A stretch of 64,000 bases of DNA from Chroococcus sp. FPU101 (GTDB lineage: Bacteria; Cyanobacteriota; Cyanobacteriia; Cyanobacteriales; Microcystaceae), in the NCBI RefSeq assembly GCF_017312365.1, contig NZ_BLJI01000006.1, positions 62,001-126,000 of the forward strand, in the 5' to 3' direction. The notes beneath the pieces are model-generated. The model made no database searches. It saw only the letters and a list, made by a program, of their open reading frames with translations, and had not been told where the DNA came from. Positions 32,416 through 41,460 of this stretch are shown in pieces. Every line of letters begins with the position of its first letter. The stretch's first letter is position 1. Both the position numbers and the translations under genes were made by a program.

Positions 32416-33573
32416 ATGACTTTAAAAATCGTCAGTGTTAAGAAAAAAGAATTATTAATCCCAGAGGGGGTTGAAGAAAGACAATCAGTTAGTACATTAG
32501 AAATCTCGCTATTGTCAGTTGAAGAAAATTCACCAGTCAATGAACAGTCAAACACATCAAACGAACCTGAAACAGAATCATCTGTTTCCTCAACAGAATC
32601 CGCCTTTTTTCAAGCCATTGGGATGATTAAAGCTGATTCGGTCAAACTGGTAGAAAAACGGCTGGTCGTTACCATTGGAGAAAAAGAATACAGAGGATAT
32701 GTTAAAGCTAAACAATTTCCTGCGTTGTGTCGGTTTTTAGAGGAACATGGTGAGAAGCCGCTATATCTAAAAGTGTATCCAAAGACCTTCATGGCCCCCT
32801 CTCATCCATTGGAATTACAGGGGTGGCAGATTATCGCATGGAGGACAGACTTACCCGAAAACGAGAAAGTCAATCAGTTTGTCATCAAGGGTGTCTGGCA
32901 ATTCGTTCCTCAGTCAAGAACGCCTGTGATCACCATTTACCGTAATCATCAATCTAACGATCCTACAGGAAGATACAAAGCGGCTCATTTACCAATTGTA
33001 ATGAGAAGGGATGATTACCAGCCATTTCGGTTTAACCCAAAATCTACTGAGCAATCGTTACGGTATTTCATTCAAGGATTGTTTCGATTTGACTCAACAA
33101 GAAACTGTTTTCTGTGGAAATCCGATTTAGCCTCACCAACTGAGCGTATCCCACGCTATCGTAAACCTTGTAAAGAGCCGCCTGTAGTAACAACAGAACA
33201 ATATACCGACAAAAACAACAAGAAAGAAGAAAAAACGTCAGAAATAAAAGAAATCGTTTCAGAAATCATTAATATTATGTTAGACGGTAAAACACCAGAG
33301 CTATCAATAAAATTCAGCCAGAAGCCCGAATTACCAGCACAAGGGAAAACGGTTAATCTTCAGATTACGGGTGAGAATGGGATTATCGTCAAAGCGACGA
33401 TAGCCCGTAAGACACTAGCTAAACAAGTTGAGAAAATGGAAAGCTTTGAGAATTGGATAGCGGTGCTGTCAGGGAAGATGGTAGCGATTAATCCTGATGG
33501 GGTAGTGGAACTAGAGGGTGCAGGAATTAATGTGTTTGAAAAGAAAGCTAAGGCTGAAGAGGAAGTCAAATGA
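32416..33573 (+). CDS. Hypothetical plasmid protein, 385 aa
   Basis: The N-terminal 65 residues are acidic and Ser/Thr-rich. A beta-rich middle part contains EKRLVVTIGEKEYRGYVKAK and LQGWQIIAWRTDLPENEKVN, followed by a Lys/Glu linker and a C-terminal helix-rich part. No signal peptide or membrane helix. Family not recognised. Codon use and composition are GC-richer than many neighbours. It follows the protease by 74 bp and is closed by the terminator at 33577. Confidence 0.5.
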   Translation: MTLKIVSVKKKELLIPEGVEERQSVSTLEISLLSVEENSPVNEQSNTSNEPETESSVSSTESAFFQAIGMIKADSVKLVEKRLVVTIGEKEYRGYVKAKQFPALCRFLEEHGEKPLYLKVYPKTFMAPSHPLELQGWQIIAWRTDLPENEKVNQFVIKGVWQFVPQSRTPVITIYRNHQSNDPTGRYKAAHLPIVMRRDDYQPFRFNPKSTEQSLRYFIQGLFRFDSTRNCFLWKSDLASPTERIPRYRKPCKEPPVVTTEQYTDKNNKKEEKTSEIKEIVSEIINIMLDGKTPELSIKFSQKPELPAQGKTVNLQITGENGIIVKATIARKTLAKQVEKMESFENWIAVLSGKMVAINPDGVVELEGAGINVFEKKAKAEEEVK

Positions 33574-33576
33574 CAA

Positions 33577-33622
33577 ATTCGAGTGCTGTCCCTTAAAATT
33601 TGCCATGAAACGACACTCGAAT
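33577..33622 (+). terminator. Terminator-like hairpin after 32416-33573
   Basis: ATTCGAGTG (33577-33585) pairs with CACTCGAAT (33614-33622), 9 bp, with a 28-nt loop. It starts 3 bp past the stop codon. Confidence 0.4.
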
Positions 33623-33846
33623 AAAAAAGTTTTAGGAGCCAATGACTTTTTTAACAACAAGGAGTGTTAAATCAATCAGTGTACTAAATAAGTCTCTTTA
33701 ATAAATTAGCATTATTCACTTATTTATAGCAAGGAAAAATATTAATTTTTGAATTAATTTAGGAATGCTAATATTAGAAGTAATAGCCTTAATAGTAGTA
33801 TAAATCAACTGATAGCAATCTATAGTGGTCAAACCGTACCTCTCAA

Positions 33847-34053
33847 ATGAAACGTTATAGAAAGAGTTTATTAGATGATGCGATTTTCATTTTTCAGACA
33901 TTAATTACAGATGTCTTAGAAGTCGGACTGGGATGGGTTATGATGTTAGTTTTGACTAAAGGAAAACCAAGTGAGGCAATTATTATTTTGAGTTTTGTGA
34001 TTGGAACAATTTATGTAGCGTGGCGTAATGTTAGAAGGATGGAAAGCAGATGA
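33847..34053 (+). CDS. Small membrane protein with two helices (68 aa)
   Basis: Hydrophobic helices at about 20-38 (ITDVLEVGLGWVMMLVLT) and 45-59 (IIILSFVIGTIYVAW) are separated by a short loop (KGKPSEA). The C-terminus is basic (RNVRRMESR). Family not recognised. It shares an ATGA with the next gene, so the two are translationally coupled. Confidence 0.55.
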   Translation: MKRYRKSLLDDAIFIFQTLITDVLEVGLGWVMMLVLTKGKPSEAIIILSFVIGTIYVAWRNVRRMESR

Positions 34054-34214
34054 TTTATCTTTTTGAGACACCTGAAATAGCGGCTAAGGTTGGTATCTCA
34101 TTTCAAGAAAAATACGATGGTTTTAACGGAGTTAATTTTGGTGCCGAATGGAGCGATCGCAAGGAACTTTACTACCAATTGAATAGCTTGGGATATTTAA
34201 CCACTCACTTTTGA
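34050..34214 (+). CDS. Small coupled protein (54 aa)
   Basis: The ATG at 34050 overlaps the TGA of the preceding gene. The product reads MIYLFETPEIAAKVGISFQE, then YDGFNGVNFGAEWSDRKELY, then YQLNSLGYLTTHF. It is a soluble small protein with clear codon structure and an AAGGA upstream. It contains a GCGATCGC site. Family not recognised. Confidence 0.5.
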   Translation: MIYLFETPEIAAKVGISFQEKYDGFNGVNFGAEWSDRKELYYQLNSLGYLTTHF

Positions 34215-34352
34215 TAAACTCTCGCTTTTTAAAGTAGAGAACAATAGCTCATAATCCAAAAAAAAGACCTAAGAATATTTGTAAACTCTTAGTAACTAAC
34301 TCAAAACTATTCATAAAATTATTTAGCAGATTATTCACAAATTAAGACTTTT
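34215..34352. other. Short intergenic gap between convergent genes
   Basis: AT-rich. No clear stem or frame was seen. Convergent ends of 34050-34214 (+) and 34353-34937 (-) meet here. Confidence 0.35.
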
Positions 34353-34937
34353 TTATTCAGTTAGAATTATTATTGTAAATAGGGCAAGTAAGGTATTACT
34401 TATTTCACTACCTAGAAAATAATAGTCTACATAGCTTACTAAAATAAGCCACATTACTAAACCGATTAAACTAAAAATTATAAGAATTGCACTATAGGGA
34501 ATCAGCAACCATAGATATCGTACAATAGGAGGTGCTGTAACTGATTTTAAATAATCTTGAGCTATCTTGGTATGTGCGATCTAATGAGAGATTTCTAAAA
34601 ATTGATCGATAGTTGGATTAGCATTTAATTGTCTAAAATTATTTTTAAGGTCAATATATTCCTGATTTAGAGGGTACTGAAACTGTTCTAGACAATTCAG
34701 TGTTTTTGAGAGTTGGCTGCTTTTGGAGCTTAGAGTACGATGAGTGATAAATTCAGCTAAATAAGCAGTGCAGTTTTTCTTATGGGGTATGTAAGGAAGG
34801 GAAAGTAAACGATCAGGTTTAATCAGATAAGTACCGATGATTAATCCGATTGAGAGTGTGATACTTAGAGTAAGTAAACCTAAAACTAGGAGAAGCTGCT
34901 TTAGATAAAGTTTCTGTTGTTCGTTTAAATGAGGCAT
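34353..34937 (-). pseudogene. Membrane protein gene interrupted by an in-frame TAG
   Basis: From ATG 34937 the frame encodes an N-terminal helix (LLLVLGLLTLSITLSIGLII, about 15-35) and a polar part up to a TAG at 34581-34583. Past the stop, the same frame continues 75 codons with IAHTKIAQDYLKSVTAPPIV, a helix (WLLIPYSAILIIFSLIGLVM) and a second one (LLALFTIIILTE) to a TAA at 34353. The unbroken frame and matching membrane topology indicate one gene with a nonsense mutation, or a gene that tolerates readthrough. Family not recognised. Confidence 0.55.
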
Positions 34938-34969
34938 AAAGGTTTAAGATTTTCTGATTTACAAATTAT

Positions 34970-35734
34970 TTATCCAAAACCTATGGCTGTTTTAGGGATT
35001 GTCTTTTTCGGAAAGCGTGGTGCATTTTGTCGATGTTTTCGATATAAAATTTCAGCTTGTTCAAAGCAAATTTTTAAAGTCTGAATGATTTCTGAAACTT
35101 CAGCTATTGTTTTGTCGGGTGGGAAAACAAGTCTTTGTGATTTCAGACGTTGCTCTAATTCTACAATGTATTCTTTAAGTTTGGTAGTTTTACCATTATA
35201 AAATGTAACTTCATTTTGATAAAGGAACTGATGATAATATTCTATTAATTGCTCAAAAAGTTTATGATTTGCTTTGATTTTTTTTCTTTTTTGTTGAAGT
35301 AAGGGCGCAACAACTTGATTTTCAATTTCAATGAGTTTTTTGTATTGTTTGATTAGAATAGATATATTATTAAGTTCCCCATGATAAATATCTAGATATT
35401 TTATTCCATAGTCGAGGCAGCGTATTGATTTTCTCCAGTATGGATGAACTTGACCAACAATCGGAACTAAATTTAAACATAGATTCTTTTCAGTAATGGA
35501 TCTGATATAAACTGATTCTTCAGTTTTCTCAAAATACGATAATTCTTCTTCTTTTAAGTCAGTGAAGAGCCAAACATGATCAATCTTAACTGTTTTTCCT
35601 TCACCATACAGAGCTACTTCACAGTTTTTTAAACATAGATGTAGATGCTGATTAGAGTTATATTTTTTACGGTCTATTTGACCTAGTACGAGAACCGTTT
35701 TTTGATTCCACTTTTCAAGGCATTGTCTTTTCAT
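34970..35734 (-). CDS. Hypothetical protein, 254 aa
   Basis: The first 110 residues are mixed alpha/beta (VLVLGQIDRKKYNSNQHLHL, KIDHVWLFTDLKEEELSYFE). The rest is helical and basic (QVVAPLLQQKRKKIKANHKL). No signal peptide or known motif. It is 32 bp upstream of the broken membrane protein gene and may share its transcript. Confidence 0.5.
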   Translation of the reverse strand: MKRQCLEKWNQKTVLVLGQIDRKKYNSNQHLHLCLKNCEVALYGEGKTVKIDHVWLFTDLKEEELSYFEKTEESVYIRSITEKNLCLNLVPIVGQVHPYWRKSIRCLDYGIKYLDIYHGELNNISILIKQYKKLIEIENQVVAPLLQQKRKKIKANHKLFEQLIEYYHQFLYQNEVTFYNGKTTKLKEYIVELEQRLKSQRLVFPPDKTIAEVSEIIQTLKICFEQAEILYRKHRQNAPRFPKKTIPKTAIGFG

Positions 35735-35970
35735 CTTTAATAAAGGAAATTTTTGAGTGCAGAAAGCTTTTAACGTATCAATTTTAAAAAAAGGAATTCG
35801 TCTTTTGAATTTGTTTTGAAAGAAAAGAGTCTAGCTAGTTAAGCTTATTTTTCTTGAAATTCCAAAAAGCAATAATTTGTAGATGTTTGATCCGACATTT
35901 AATTGTTTTTTGTTTAAAGTTAATTACGTGATAATGATACTTATGAGAAGTAGGTGCATTATTGATGGAT

Positions 35971-36166
35971 TTAAGATGGCTTAAAGAACCGATTTTTTTT
36001 TATTTCTTTGAGCCAGCTTTTACCACATTTTTGTGAGTTAAAGCTGAAATAAGTTTGAAAATAAGTCTGATATTCATCTAAATCATAACAAACTTCATTT
36101 GATAAGTAAATTCTTTTAATCTGACTCCATTCTAATATTTCTACATTGTTTAAAAAGTAATTATTA
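35971..36166 (-). pseudogene. Gene fragment without start codon
   Basis: An open minus frame of about 64 codons reads VEILEWSQIKRIYLSNEVCY, then DLDEYQTYFQTYFSFNSQKC and GKSWLKEIKKN to a TAA at 35971. It begins right at the end of 36168-37052 in a different frame and has no ATG/GTG/TTG. Either the preceding gene is frameshifted near 36165 and this is its old C-terminus, or it is the remains of another gene. Confidence 0.35.
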
Positions 36167-36167
36167 C

Positions 36168-37052
36168 TTAATTAATAGGTTGATCTAGAGTCAGATTAAT
36201 ATTGATTAAAGTGGCAAATTCGGATGGGCGATTAAAGCGGTGAACTAGCCGCTCATGAATTTTGTATCCCTGTAGTCCTTCTGTTTTCAAGCTAAGAGTC
36301 AAATAGTCTGATATTGCCTGATTCCAGGCTGAATTGAAATCTTCGTCCAGCCAAGTTTTTTCGATGAGTGATGAAGATTTAATAAATACCGATTTGAGAA
36401 AAGCATCGGTATTTTCTTTGAGATAATCAGCTAGTAATGGTGGCTGATTATTGATTAGCCAAGCACCTGCTAATATTCTTAGTTGAAGTTTGTCTAAGTG
36501 ATTTGCTGCTGCTGCGAGTTCCTTAAGGGTTGGAAATTCGACTAAACAGGCAAATGGTACACCAGGAAAATTAGAGTATGAAAAAATGTAACTGGATTCA
36601 GGATTAACTAAATGATAGCTTCCCTGTGAATCAATCTCTTTTAGGAAAAATAAAGATTTCTGTAGGATATTGATGTCATTGTTGATTAATATTGTCGTTC
36701 CTTTAGGAATTAAAACAATTGTTTTTTGAGGAATTAATTGGTCTAAAGGAGTAATTGACAAAGGTTTTAAATCCTCATAAGGATAAGAAAACTTTCTTTC
36801 TATCTCTGTTGAGTTATTTTTCCACCAAGCAATAGTAATAAATCTTCTATTATACTGATCGTAGCTATTTTTGAGAACGATTCCAAAACTATTTTTAGCT
36901 TTGACTAGAGTATGTTTTTCAAAAGGAGCAAATTTTGTATTTCCTTTATTGTGCTGAGAATAGACTAAGATAGCTTGTATCTTTTGAGGAAGAGAATTAT
37001 TTTGTGCCTGTAAAGTTTGTTCTTGAAGGTTTGAAAGGTGTGAAGAGTTCAT
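36168..37052 (-). CDS. Hypothetical protein, 294 aa
   Basis: The N-terminal part is beta-rich (GIVLKNSYDQYNRRFITIAW). The central part has IVLIPKGTTILINNDINILQ, and the C-terminal half is helical (TLKELAAAANHLDKLQLRIL). No family recognised. A short GC-rich hairpin (37110-37126) lies 58 bp before its ATG. Its end abuts an unstarted frame. Confidence 0.5.
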   Translation of the reverse strand: MNSSHLSNLQEQTLQAQNNSLPQKIQAILVYSQHNKGNTKFAPFEKHTLVKAKNSFGIVLKNSYDQYNRRFITIAWWKNNSTEIERKFSYPYEDLKPLSITPLDQLIPQKTIVLIPKGTTILINNDINILQKSLFFLKEIDSQGSYHLVNPESSYIFSYSNFPGVPFACLVEFPTLKELAAAANHLDKLQLRILAGAWLINNQPPLLADYLKENTDAFLKSVFIKSSSLIEKTWLDEDFNSAWNQAISDYLTLSLKTEGLQGYKIHERLVHRFNRPSEFATLININLTLDQPIN

Positions 37053-37109
37053 TTTTAAAAACTTTTGGTTTTTTAAGATAAATTAAAAAGTGAGCGATTT
37101 TGAAGAGAT

Positions 37110-37126
37110 CCGCCCTCGAACGGCGG
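37110..37126 (-). promoter_or_regulatory. Short GC hairpin in leader of 36168-37052
   Basis: CCGCC and GGCGG pair around a 7-nt loop within otherwise AT-rich leader sequence, 58 bp before the ATG at 37052. Confidence 0.3.
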
Positions 37127-37381
37127 TAAGTATTAACGAATATGGCATTTTCCTTGTTTTGTACTCCCTAGCCTTTTCTTACAGATTGTTTCAATTCCTA
37201 ATAAGGATTCCGATGAATTAAAACGTTAATTATTTAATTATCGAGAGCAGCGATCCGCACTAATGACTCATTGATCCAGTAGACATCTAAGAGTTATAAA
37301 GTTATTTTCAATAGCATCCATCAATTAGGCGATGTGATCATTCTGTTGTTTTTGGTAAAGTAGCTATAATCTTTAAGAACT

Positions 37382-37591
37382 GTGAGACAAATGATGAATT
37401 CTGAAGTGAATGAGCCAAAACAAGGACATTTTGATAATCCTTTAGTTGAGAATATTTATGATACCAGTAATTTAGCCGATACTGCTTTTACCGATAGTCA
37501 AGGAAATGCTAACCCAAAGTTATTGACTTCCCCCGAAATACAGGAGCAGGTGCGGAAGGAAAAGGAACAGACCCAACTAGAGATGGATTAG
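37382..37591 (+). CDS. Small acidic protein (69 aa), possible frameshift partner of a membrane tail
   Basis: From GTG 37382 (or ATG 37391/37394) the product is acidic and polar (DTSNLADTAFTDSQGNANPK) with a helical Glu/Lys/Gln end. It looks disordered. The -1 frame, open from about 37520 to 37713, encodes a membrane helix. Family not recognised. Confidence 0.45.
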   Translation: MRQMMNSEVNEPKQGHFDNPLVENIYDTSNLADTAFTDSQGNANPKLLTSPEIQEQVRKEKEQTQLEMD

Positions 37592-37713
37592 ATTTAATAC
37601 TCCTGTTTATTGAAAAAAGACCCCGTTTTGTTTTGCTTTTTATCCTAGCTTTGTTTTGGGGAATGACTTTGGGATCTTTTTTCAATTGGCTGATGTGGTT
37701 TTGGCGACTTTAG
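37523..37713 (+). CDS. Membrane-helix frame overlapping 37382-37591 in the -1 frame
   Basis: This frame has no standard start, with ATT the first candidate near 37523. It reads GLDLILLFIEKRPRFVLLFI and LALFWGMTLGSFFNWLMWFW to TAG 37711-37713. The lysine/arginine-flanked strongly hydrophobic helix looks real. It could be a separately translated membrane peptide, the C-terminus of a protein made by -1 frameshifting from the upstream frame, or a decayed gene. Its last bases overlap the convergent gene 37710-38561. Confidence 0.35.
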
Positions 37714-38561
37714 ATATCGATTTCTAAATTAAAGTCTGCATCTTGTGTTGTTTCTGGTGCGGGAGGTAGAGCTTTAAGTTCAGCTACTGGGTGTTGTGCG
37801 TAACAGCCTAGAGTGGTGTGGTGAGTTTCTATCAACTCAACATGAGATGGCCGTCCTAGAAATAAATATCCCCAATTTTCGAGATTTGGTTCTGTTCGTA
37901 AAATACTTTTACAGCAGGTACTTTTATTATTTCCTTCACCTTCTTTTACAGGAATAAAGTTGATGGGCATAATACAGTGAGATCGCCATTGATCGCTTTT
38001 GGGTGAATATTTTCGGTTTAGTGCTTTAGCAAAAGTTCTTTCAAATTTAGAGTAGAAACTTTCGCAAGCGGCATTAAAACTCCATAAAGCGACATTGCGA
38101 AATCGAATGCTAAATGGAATGTTGTGAAGGGGTTGTTGAGCTTCATCTAATAAGACAATAGCATGATCTGAGCAAACATCCATTGTCAATTTGTTAAGTA
38201 TTGCTCGGTCTGTTTTGTAAAGACCGACAATTGTTCCTGCTTTTTCTCCGTTTTTAGTTTTGTCATTTTTATATCGAATATAGGGAGGAGTTTTTGCTAG
38301 TACGATTAGGTTAACCTGTTCTAGAAATAAGCCCTTGATGGGTTCGCTTAAATCGGTATGAACAATTAAATCTAGCTGATCAATAGGTTCAACCCAGTCG
38401 GATTTTTCAATTTGTTCTATAGGAAGTAGTAACCCTGCTGTGATCTTATTTTTTTCGCATCTTTCATTAATAATTAACCCATAAGGTAGATTTGGCATTC
38501 TGATTTCATTATGGGTGTCTTCTAAAAGAAATTCATCAATTGCAATCTCTGTTCTAGTCAT
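37710..38561 (-). CDS. DUF5895-like protein (283 aa)
   Basis: Segments PNLPYGLIINE, CCKSILRTEPNLENWGYLFL and VALWSFNAACESFYSKFERT follow a family common on cyanobacterial plasmids, which I recall as DUF5895. No catalytic motif; function unknown. The annotated ATG at 38561 overlaps the ATG of the divergent coupling protein gene (CATG at 38559-38562). The true start may be Met 22 (MPNLPYG), which begins near the conserved part. Confidence 0.6.
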   Translation of the reverse strand: MTRTEIAIDEFLLEDTHNEIRMPNLPYGLIINERCEKNKITAGLLLPIEQIEKSDWVEPIDQLDLIVHTDLSEPIKGLFLEQVNLIVLAKTPPYIRYKNDKTKNGEKAGTIVGLYKTDRAILNKLTMDVCSDHAIVLLDEAQQPLHNIPFSIRFRNVALWSFNAACESFYSKFERTFAKALNRKYSPKSDQWRSHCIMPINFIPVKEGEGNNKSTCCKSILRTEPNLENWGYLFLGRPSHVELIETHHTTLGCYAQHPVAELKALPPAPETTQDADFNLEIDI

Positions 38562-40443
38562 GGTAAGCGTGGTTTTTGTTAAAAAAAGTTTCTTTTTTTT
38601 TACGCCGATAGGCGTATTCGTTTCTAAAATTCCTCTTAACTCATCATTTGCGGGTTTAGCTCAAAAGCTGCTGACTCCAGATATGCTGTTAATGGTGGGC
38701 GTTCTTCTATTTCTATTTTTGTTATCTTCTTTAGCTGGAAAAAAGCGCGGTCAGTTGACTTCAGCTAGGATGGCTAATAAATGGGATAAGGTTAGAGCAA
38801 CTCATTTATCATTTCAGCATCTTCGTTCTTGTAAAAAGAAGTGTTATCCCAATGTGTTGTGGGTTGGTACTCCTCAGTATTGGTGGGGTGGTAAATTAGG
38901 ATCTTTTGGTGCGGTTATTCAAACTTTTTTAGGAAAAAGTCCGACGGTCTGGTTTCCCTTCGCAGGTCGTGGGATTCTCGCTTTGGGGATTCCTGGAAGT
39001 GGTAAAACTTTCTCTTTAATTGATCGTTTGTATGAAAGTGTTTGGCGACAAGGATTTGCAGGTTTAGTATATGACAAGAAAGGTGATCAACTTGAGCTTC
39101 ATGCTTCTTTGGCTGCTCGATATGGATATCAACAGATTAATGTTTTAGCACCTGGTTATCCTTATAGTGGAGTATTGAATCCGCTTGATGCTGTTCGAGA
39201 TTGTCATGATACAACAATGGCTTTCGAGTTAGGCAAAATTTTAAATGACAATCGTAAAAAAGGAGATGGGAAGGAACATGATTTTTTCTCTCAAGCTGGT
39301 GCGATGGTTGCATCTGGATTAATCTTGCTGGCTAAAAGTAGTCCTTATCCAGATCTAGCTATGGTTTATGCTTTCCTACAGCTTCCGAATTTTGTTGAGC
39401 GTATTTATCAGTCTGTTAATCGTCCTCCAAATCATCCAAAGAAAATGGATTTATGGATTGCACCACTGTTTTCACAAATGCTTTCTTCAAAAGATGCAGA
39501 AAAAACGGTTGCAGGGATTAAAGCAACTGCTGAAGCAACGTATATTGCTTTTATTCAAAAAGATCTGCTGCCCTGTTTTATTGGACGTAGTAATTTTAAT
39601 CTAAAAATGAATGAAAAGGAGCTAGTTTTTTTTCAGTTAGATGATAAGCGTCGTAATGTCATCGCGCCGCTTCTTGCTATGTGTATTCATCTCTGCGTTG
39701 TTGAAAATTTGTCGAGTAAGCGTAAAACTCCTTTTTTATATGGTTTGGACGAGTTGCCCTCTTTAGGCCGTCTTCCTCAAATTCAAGATTATATTATGGA
39801 GTATCGCAGTAATGGTGGTCTTCCGATTTTGGGCGTTCAAGCTTTGTCTCAATTGTATACTCGCTATGGTGAAAATGATGGAAGTGCGATCGCTAATGGT
39901 CTAGCCCATCATGTTTTATTTAATCCAGGCGACTCAAAAACGGCTGAAATTTATAGTAAACGCTATGGAGAGACAGAAGTTTTAGTAAAATCTCAAAGTA
40001 CAGGTATTAGTCAAGGTCAAGGTTCGGGAAATCGTTCAACTAATTTTAGTGAACAGTGGCAACGAAAGCCTCTGATTTCGGTGGATCAGATTTTACGTTT
40101 TCCTGAAGGTCGTTGTGTTATTACTGCTTCTGCTTATGGTGATAATAACGATGGCTTTCGTCCTTATTTGTTAAAGATTCCTGTTCCTCCTCAAGATGAA
40201 GTTCGGGCTAGAGAATCCGTTGAGATTTGGCATTCTTCAATACGTCCTCAATTAGAGCAGCGAACTAAGGAGAATTTACGCGATTTAGATCTTGATAATG
40301 CTATTGAAAAAAGAATTCAGATGGCTTATTCAATGCTTCCTTTACCTGAAGAACCTGATTTTGATCGGATAACTTCTGATTCGCCTTTGGGTATAGATTT
40401 ACAAAATAAAATGGCTGCTCTTGATTTTAAAACTGATGATTGA
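38560..40443 (+). CDS. VirD4/TraG-type conjugative coupling protein
   Basis: The protein has an N-terminal membrane helix (MLLMVGVLLFLFLLSSLAG), then Walker A GIPGSGKT about residue 143 from this start, the TraG-like stretch AGLVYDKKGDQLELHASLAA, VLAPGYPYSGVLNPLDAV, and Walker B-containing LYGLDELPSLGRLPQIQDYI. GGLPILGVQALSQLY follows, typical of T4SS coupling proteins. The C-terminal 60 residues are acidic. It would pump plasmid DNA towards a transfer channel. No relaxase or VirB genes are in the window. An in-frame GTG at 38515 is an alternative start that would overlap the divergent gene by 47 bp. Confidence 0.85.
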   Translation: MVSVVFVKKSFFFFTPIGVFVSKIPLNSSFAGLAQKLLTPDMLLMVGVLLFLFLLSSLAGKKRGQLTSARMANKWDKVRATHLSFQHLRSCKKKCYPNVLWVGTPQYWWGGKLGSFGAVIQTFLGKSPTVWFPFAGRGILALGIPGSGKTFSLIDRLYESVWRQGFAGLVYDKKGDQLELHASLAARYGYQQINVLAPGYPYSGVLNPLDAVRDCHDTTMAFELGKILNDNRKKGDGKEHDFFSQAGAMVASGLILLAKSSPYPDLAMVYAFLQLPNFVERIYQSVNRPPNHPKKMDLWIAPLFSQMLSSKDAEKTVAGIKATAEATYIAFIQKDLLPCFIGRSNFNLKMNEKELVFFQLDDKRRNVIAPLLAMCIHLCVVENLSSKRKTPFLYGLDELPSLGRLPQIQDYIMEYRSNGGLPILGVQALSQLYTRYGENDGSAIANGLAHHVLFNPGDSKTAEIYSKRYGETEVLVKSQSTGISQGQGSGNRSTNFSEQWQRKPLISVDQILRFPEGRCVITASAYGDNNDGFRPYLLKIPVPPQDEVRARESVEIWHSSIRPQLEQRTKENLRDLDLDNAIEKRIQMAYSMLPLPEEPDFDRITSDSPLGIDLQNKMAALDFKTDD

Positions 40444-40746
40444 TTCTTGATCTACTTTGAATAATTATGTATTATACTGTTGCCTTGCACTTTCTTGATT
40501 TCGTAGTAGCGACAAAGGTTTCAGTTACTTAACTTTAAAACGTCAGTTATTAGTGTTATTTGAAAGTTTATTTTATTTAATTATTAAAATTAACAAGTTT
40601 TTAATTATGTTAATTAATAGAATTCAATTTTGATTTTAAAGTTGATGTTAAAATTATTGTGAATTATGAACAAGTTTCGTGTAGCTAATAATGATAAAAG
40701 ACTTAAATATAATTGAGCAATTTATTTAGAAATTAATTAAGTATAA
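40444..40746. other. AT-rich gap between coupling protein and response regulator genes
   Basis: Convergent ends of 38560-40443 and 40747-41460 flank about 300 bp of AT-rich sequence. No coding frame or perfect stem was seen. Confidence 0.35.
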
Positions 40747-41460
40747 CTACCCTATTTTATTAATATACGCATTAAAGTTTTCTAAATTTTTATGTTGAGG
40801 TTTCAATAAACCTTTTTTTTTAGCTATGTCTACTAAATCAAAACGTGTAGCAGTATGTACTTTTAATTTTTTCTTAATTCTATTTAAAGTTCCTTTAATA
40901 TTATTCTCACTTGTATTTGTTGCTATTGCTATTTCTTTATTGCTTAATCCTTCTTCAACTTTTAATAGCACATTAGATTCAGTTTGATTTAAGCTTTTTT
41001 CTTTTAAGTTGCATTCATATTGAAAATAAGTTTGTTTTTCAGTTTTATAAAATGGATTGATTTTGTAGTCTAACCATAAACCACCCTGACAGACACTTTT
41101 TATAGCTAGAGTAAGTCGTTCACTATTGATTCCTTTTAAGCAGTAACCATTAGCACCTGCGGATAATGCTAGGCTAATTGTTGTGTTATCTTGATAGCTG
41201 CTTAAAACCAGAACTGGAAGACTGGGTAGAAGCTCTTTTAAAGTTTTAATAACTTCTAACCCATTTTTTTCATTTAAGTTGATTAAATCTAGAATAACGA
41301 TATCTGGTAGATAAGTGAGAGACATTTCAATTAACTTTTTTCCATTATCGGTCAAGCCAATTAAGTTTAAGCTTGGATTACGCTCAATATAAGCTTTTAA
41401 GCCAATTTGGATTAAAGGATCGTTTTCAGCAATTAAAATGTTAATAATTGTGGTATTCAT
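40747..41460 (-). CDS. NarL/LuxR-type response regulator (orphan)
   Basis: Receiver residues E12/D14, phospho-acceptor D58 (DIVILDLINL) and K109 (NGYCLKGI) are present. The LuxR-type HTH reads LNQTESNVLLKVEEGLSNKE then TNTSENNIKGTLNRIKKKL. The C-terminal 20 residues are an unusual extension (KPQHKNLENFNAYINKIG). It overlaps the preceding gene by ATGA and so is translated together with it. No kinase gene is near. It is less like the regulator at 30277 than a recent copy would be. Confidence 0.85.
   Translation of the reverse strand: MNTTIINILIAENDPLIQIGLKAYIERNPSLNLIGLTDNGKKLIEMSLTYLPDIVILDLINLNEKNGLEVIKTLKELLPSLPVLVLSSYQDNTTISLALSAGANGYCLKGINSERLTLAIKSVCQGGLWLDYKINPFYKTEKQTYFQYECNLKEKSLNQTESNVLLKVEEGLSNKEIAIATNTSENNIKGTLNRIKKKLKVHTATRFDLVDIAKKKGLLKPQHKNLENFNAYINKIG

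Noticed and set aside
2018-34937. Genetic recoding of stop codons across the plasmid
   Set aside because: The interrupted frames contain TGA, TAA and TAG, and many sound genes end with the same codons; decay fits better.
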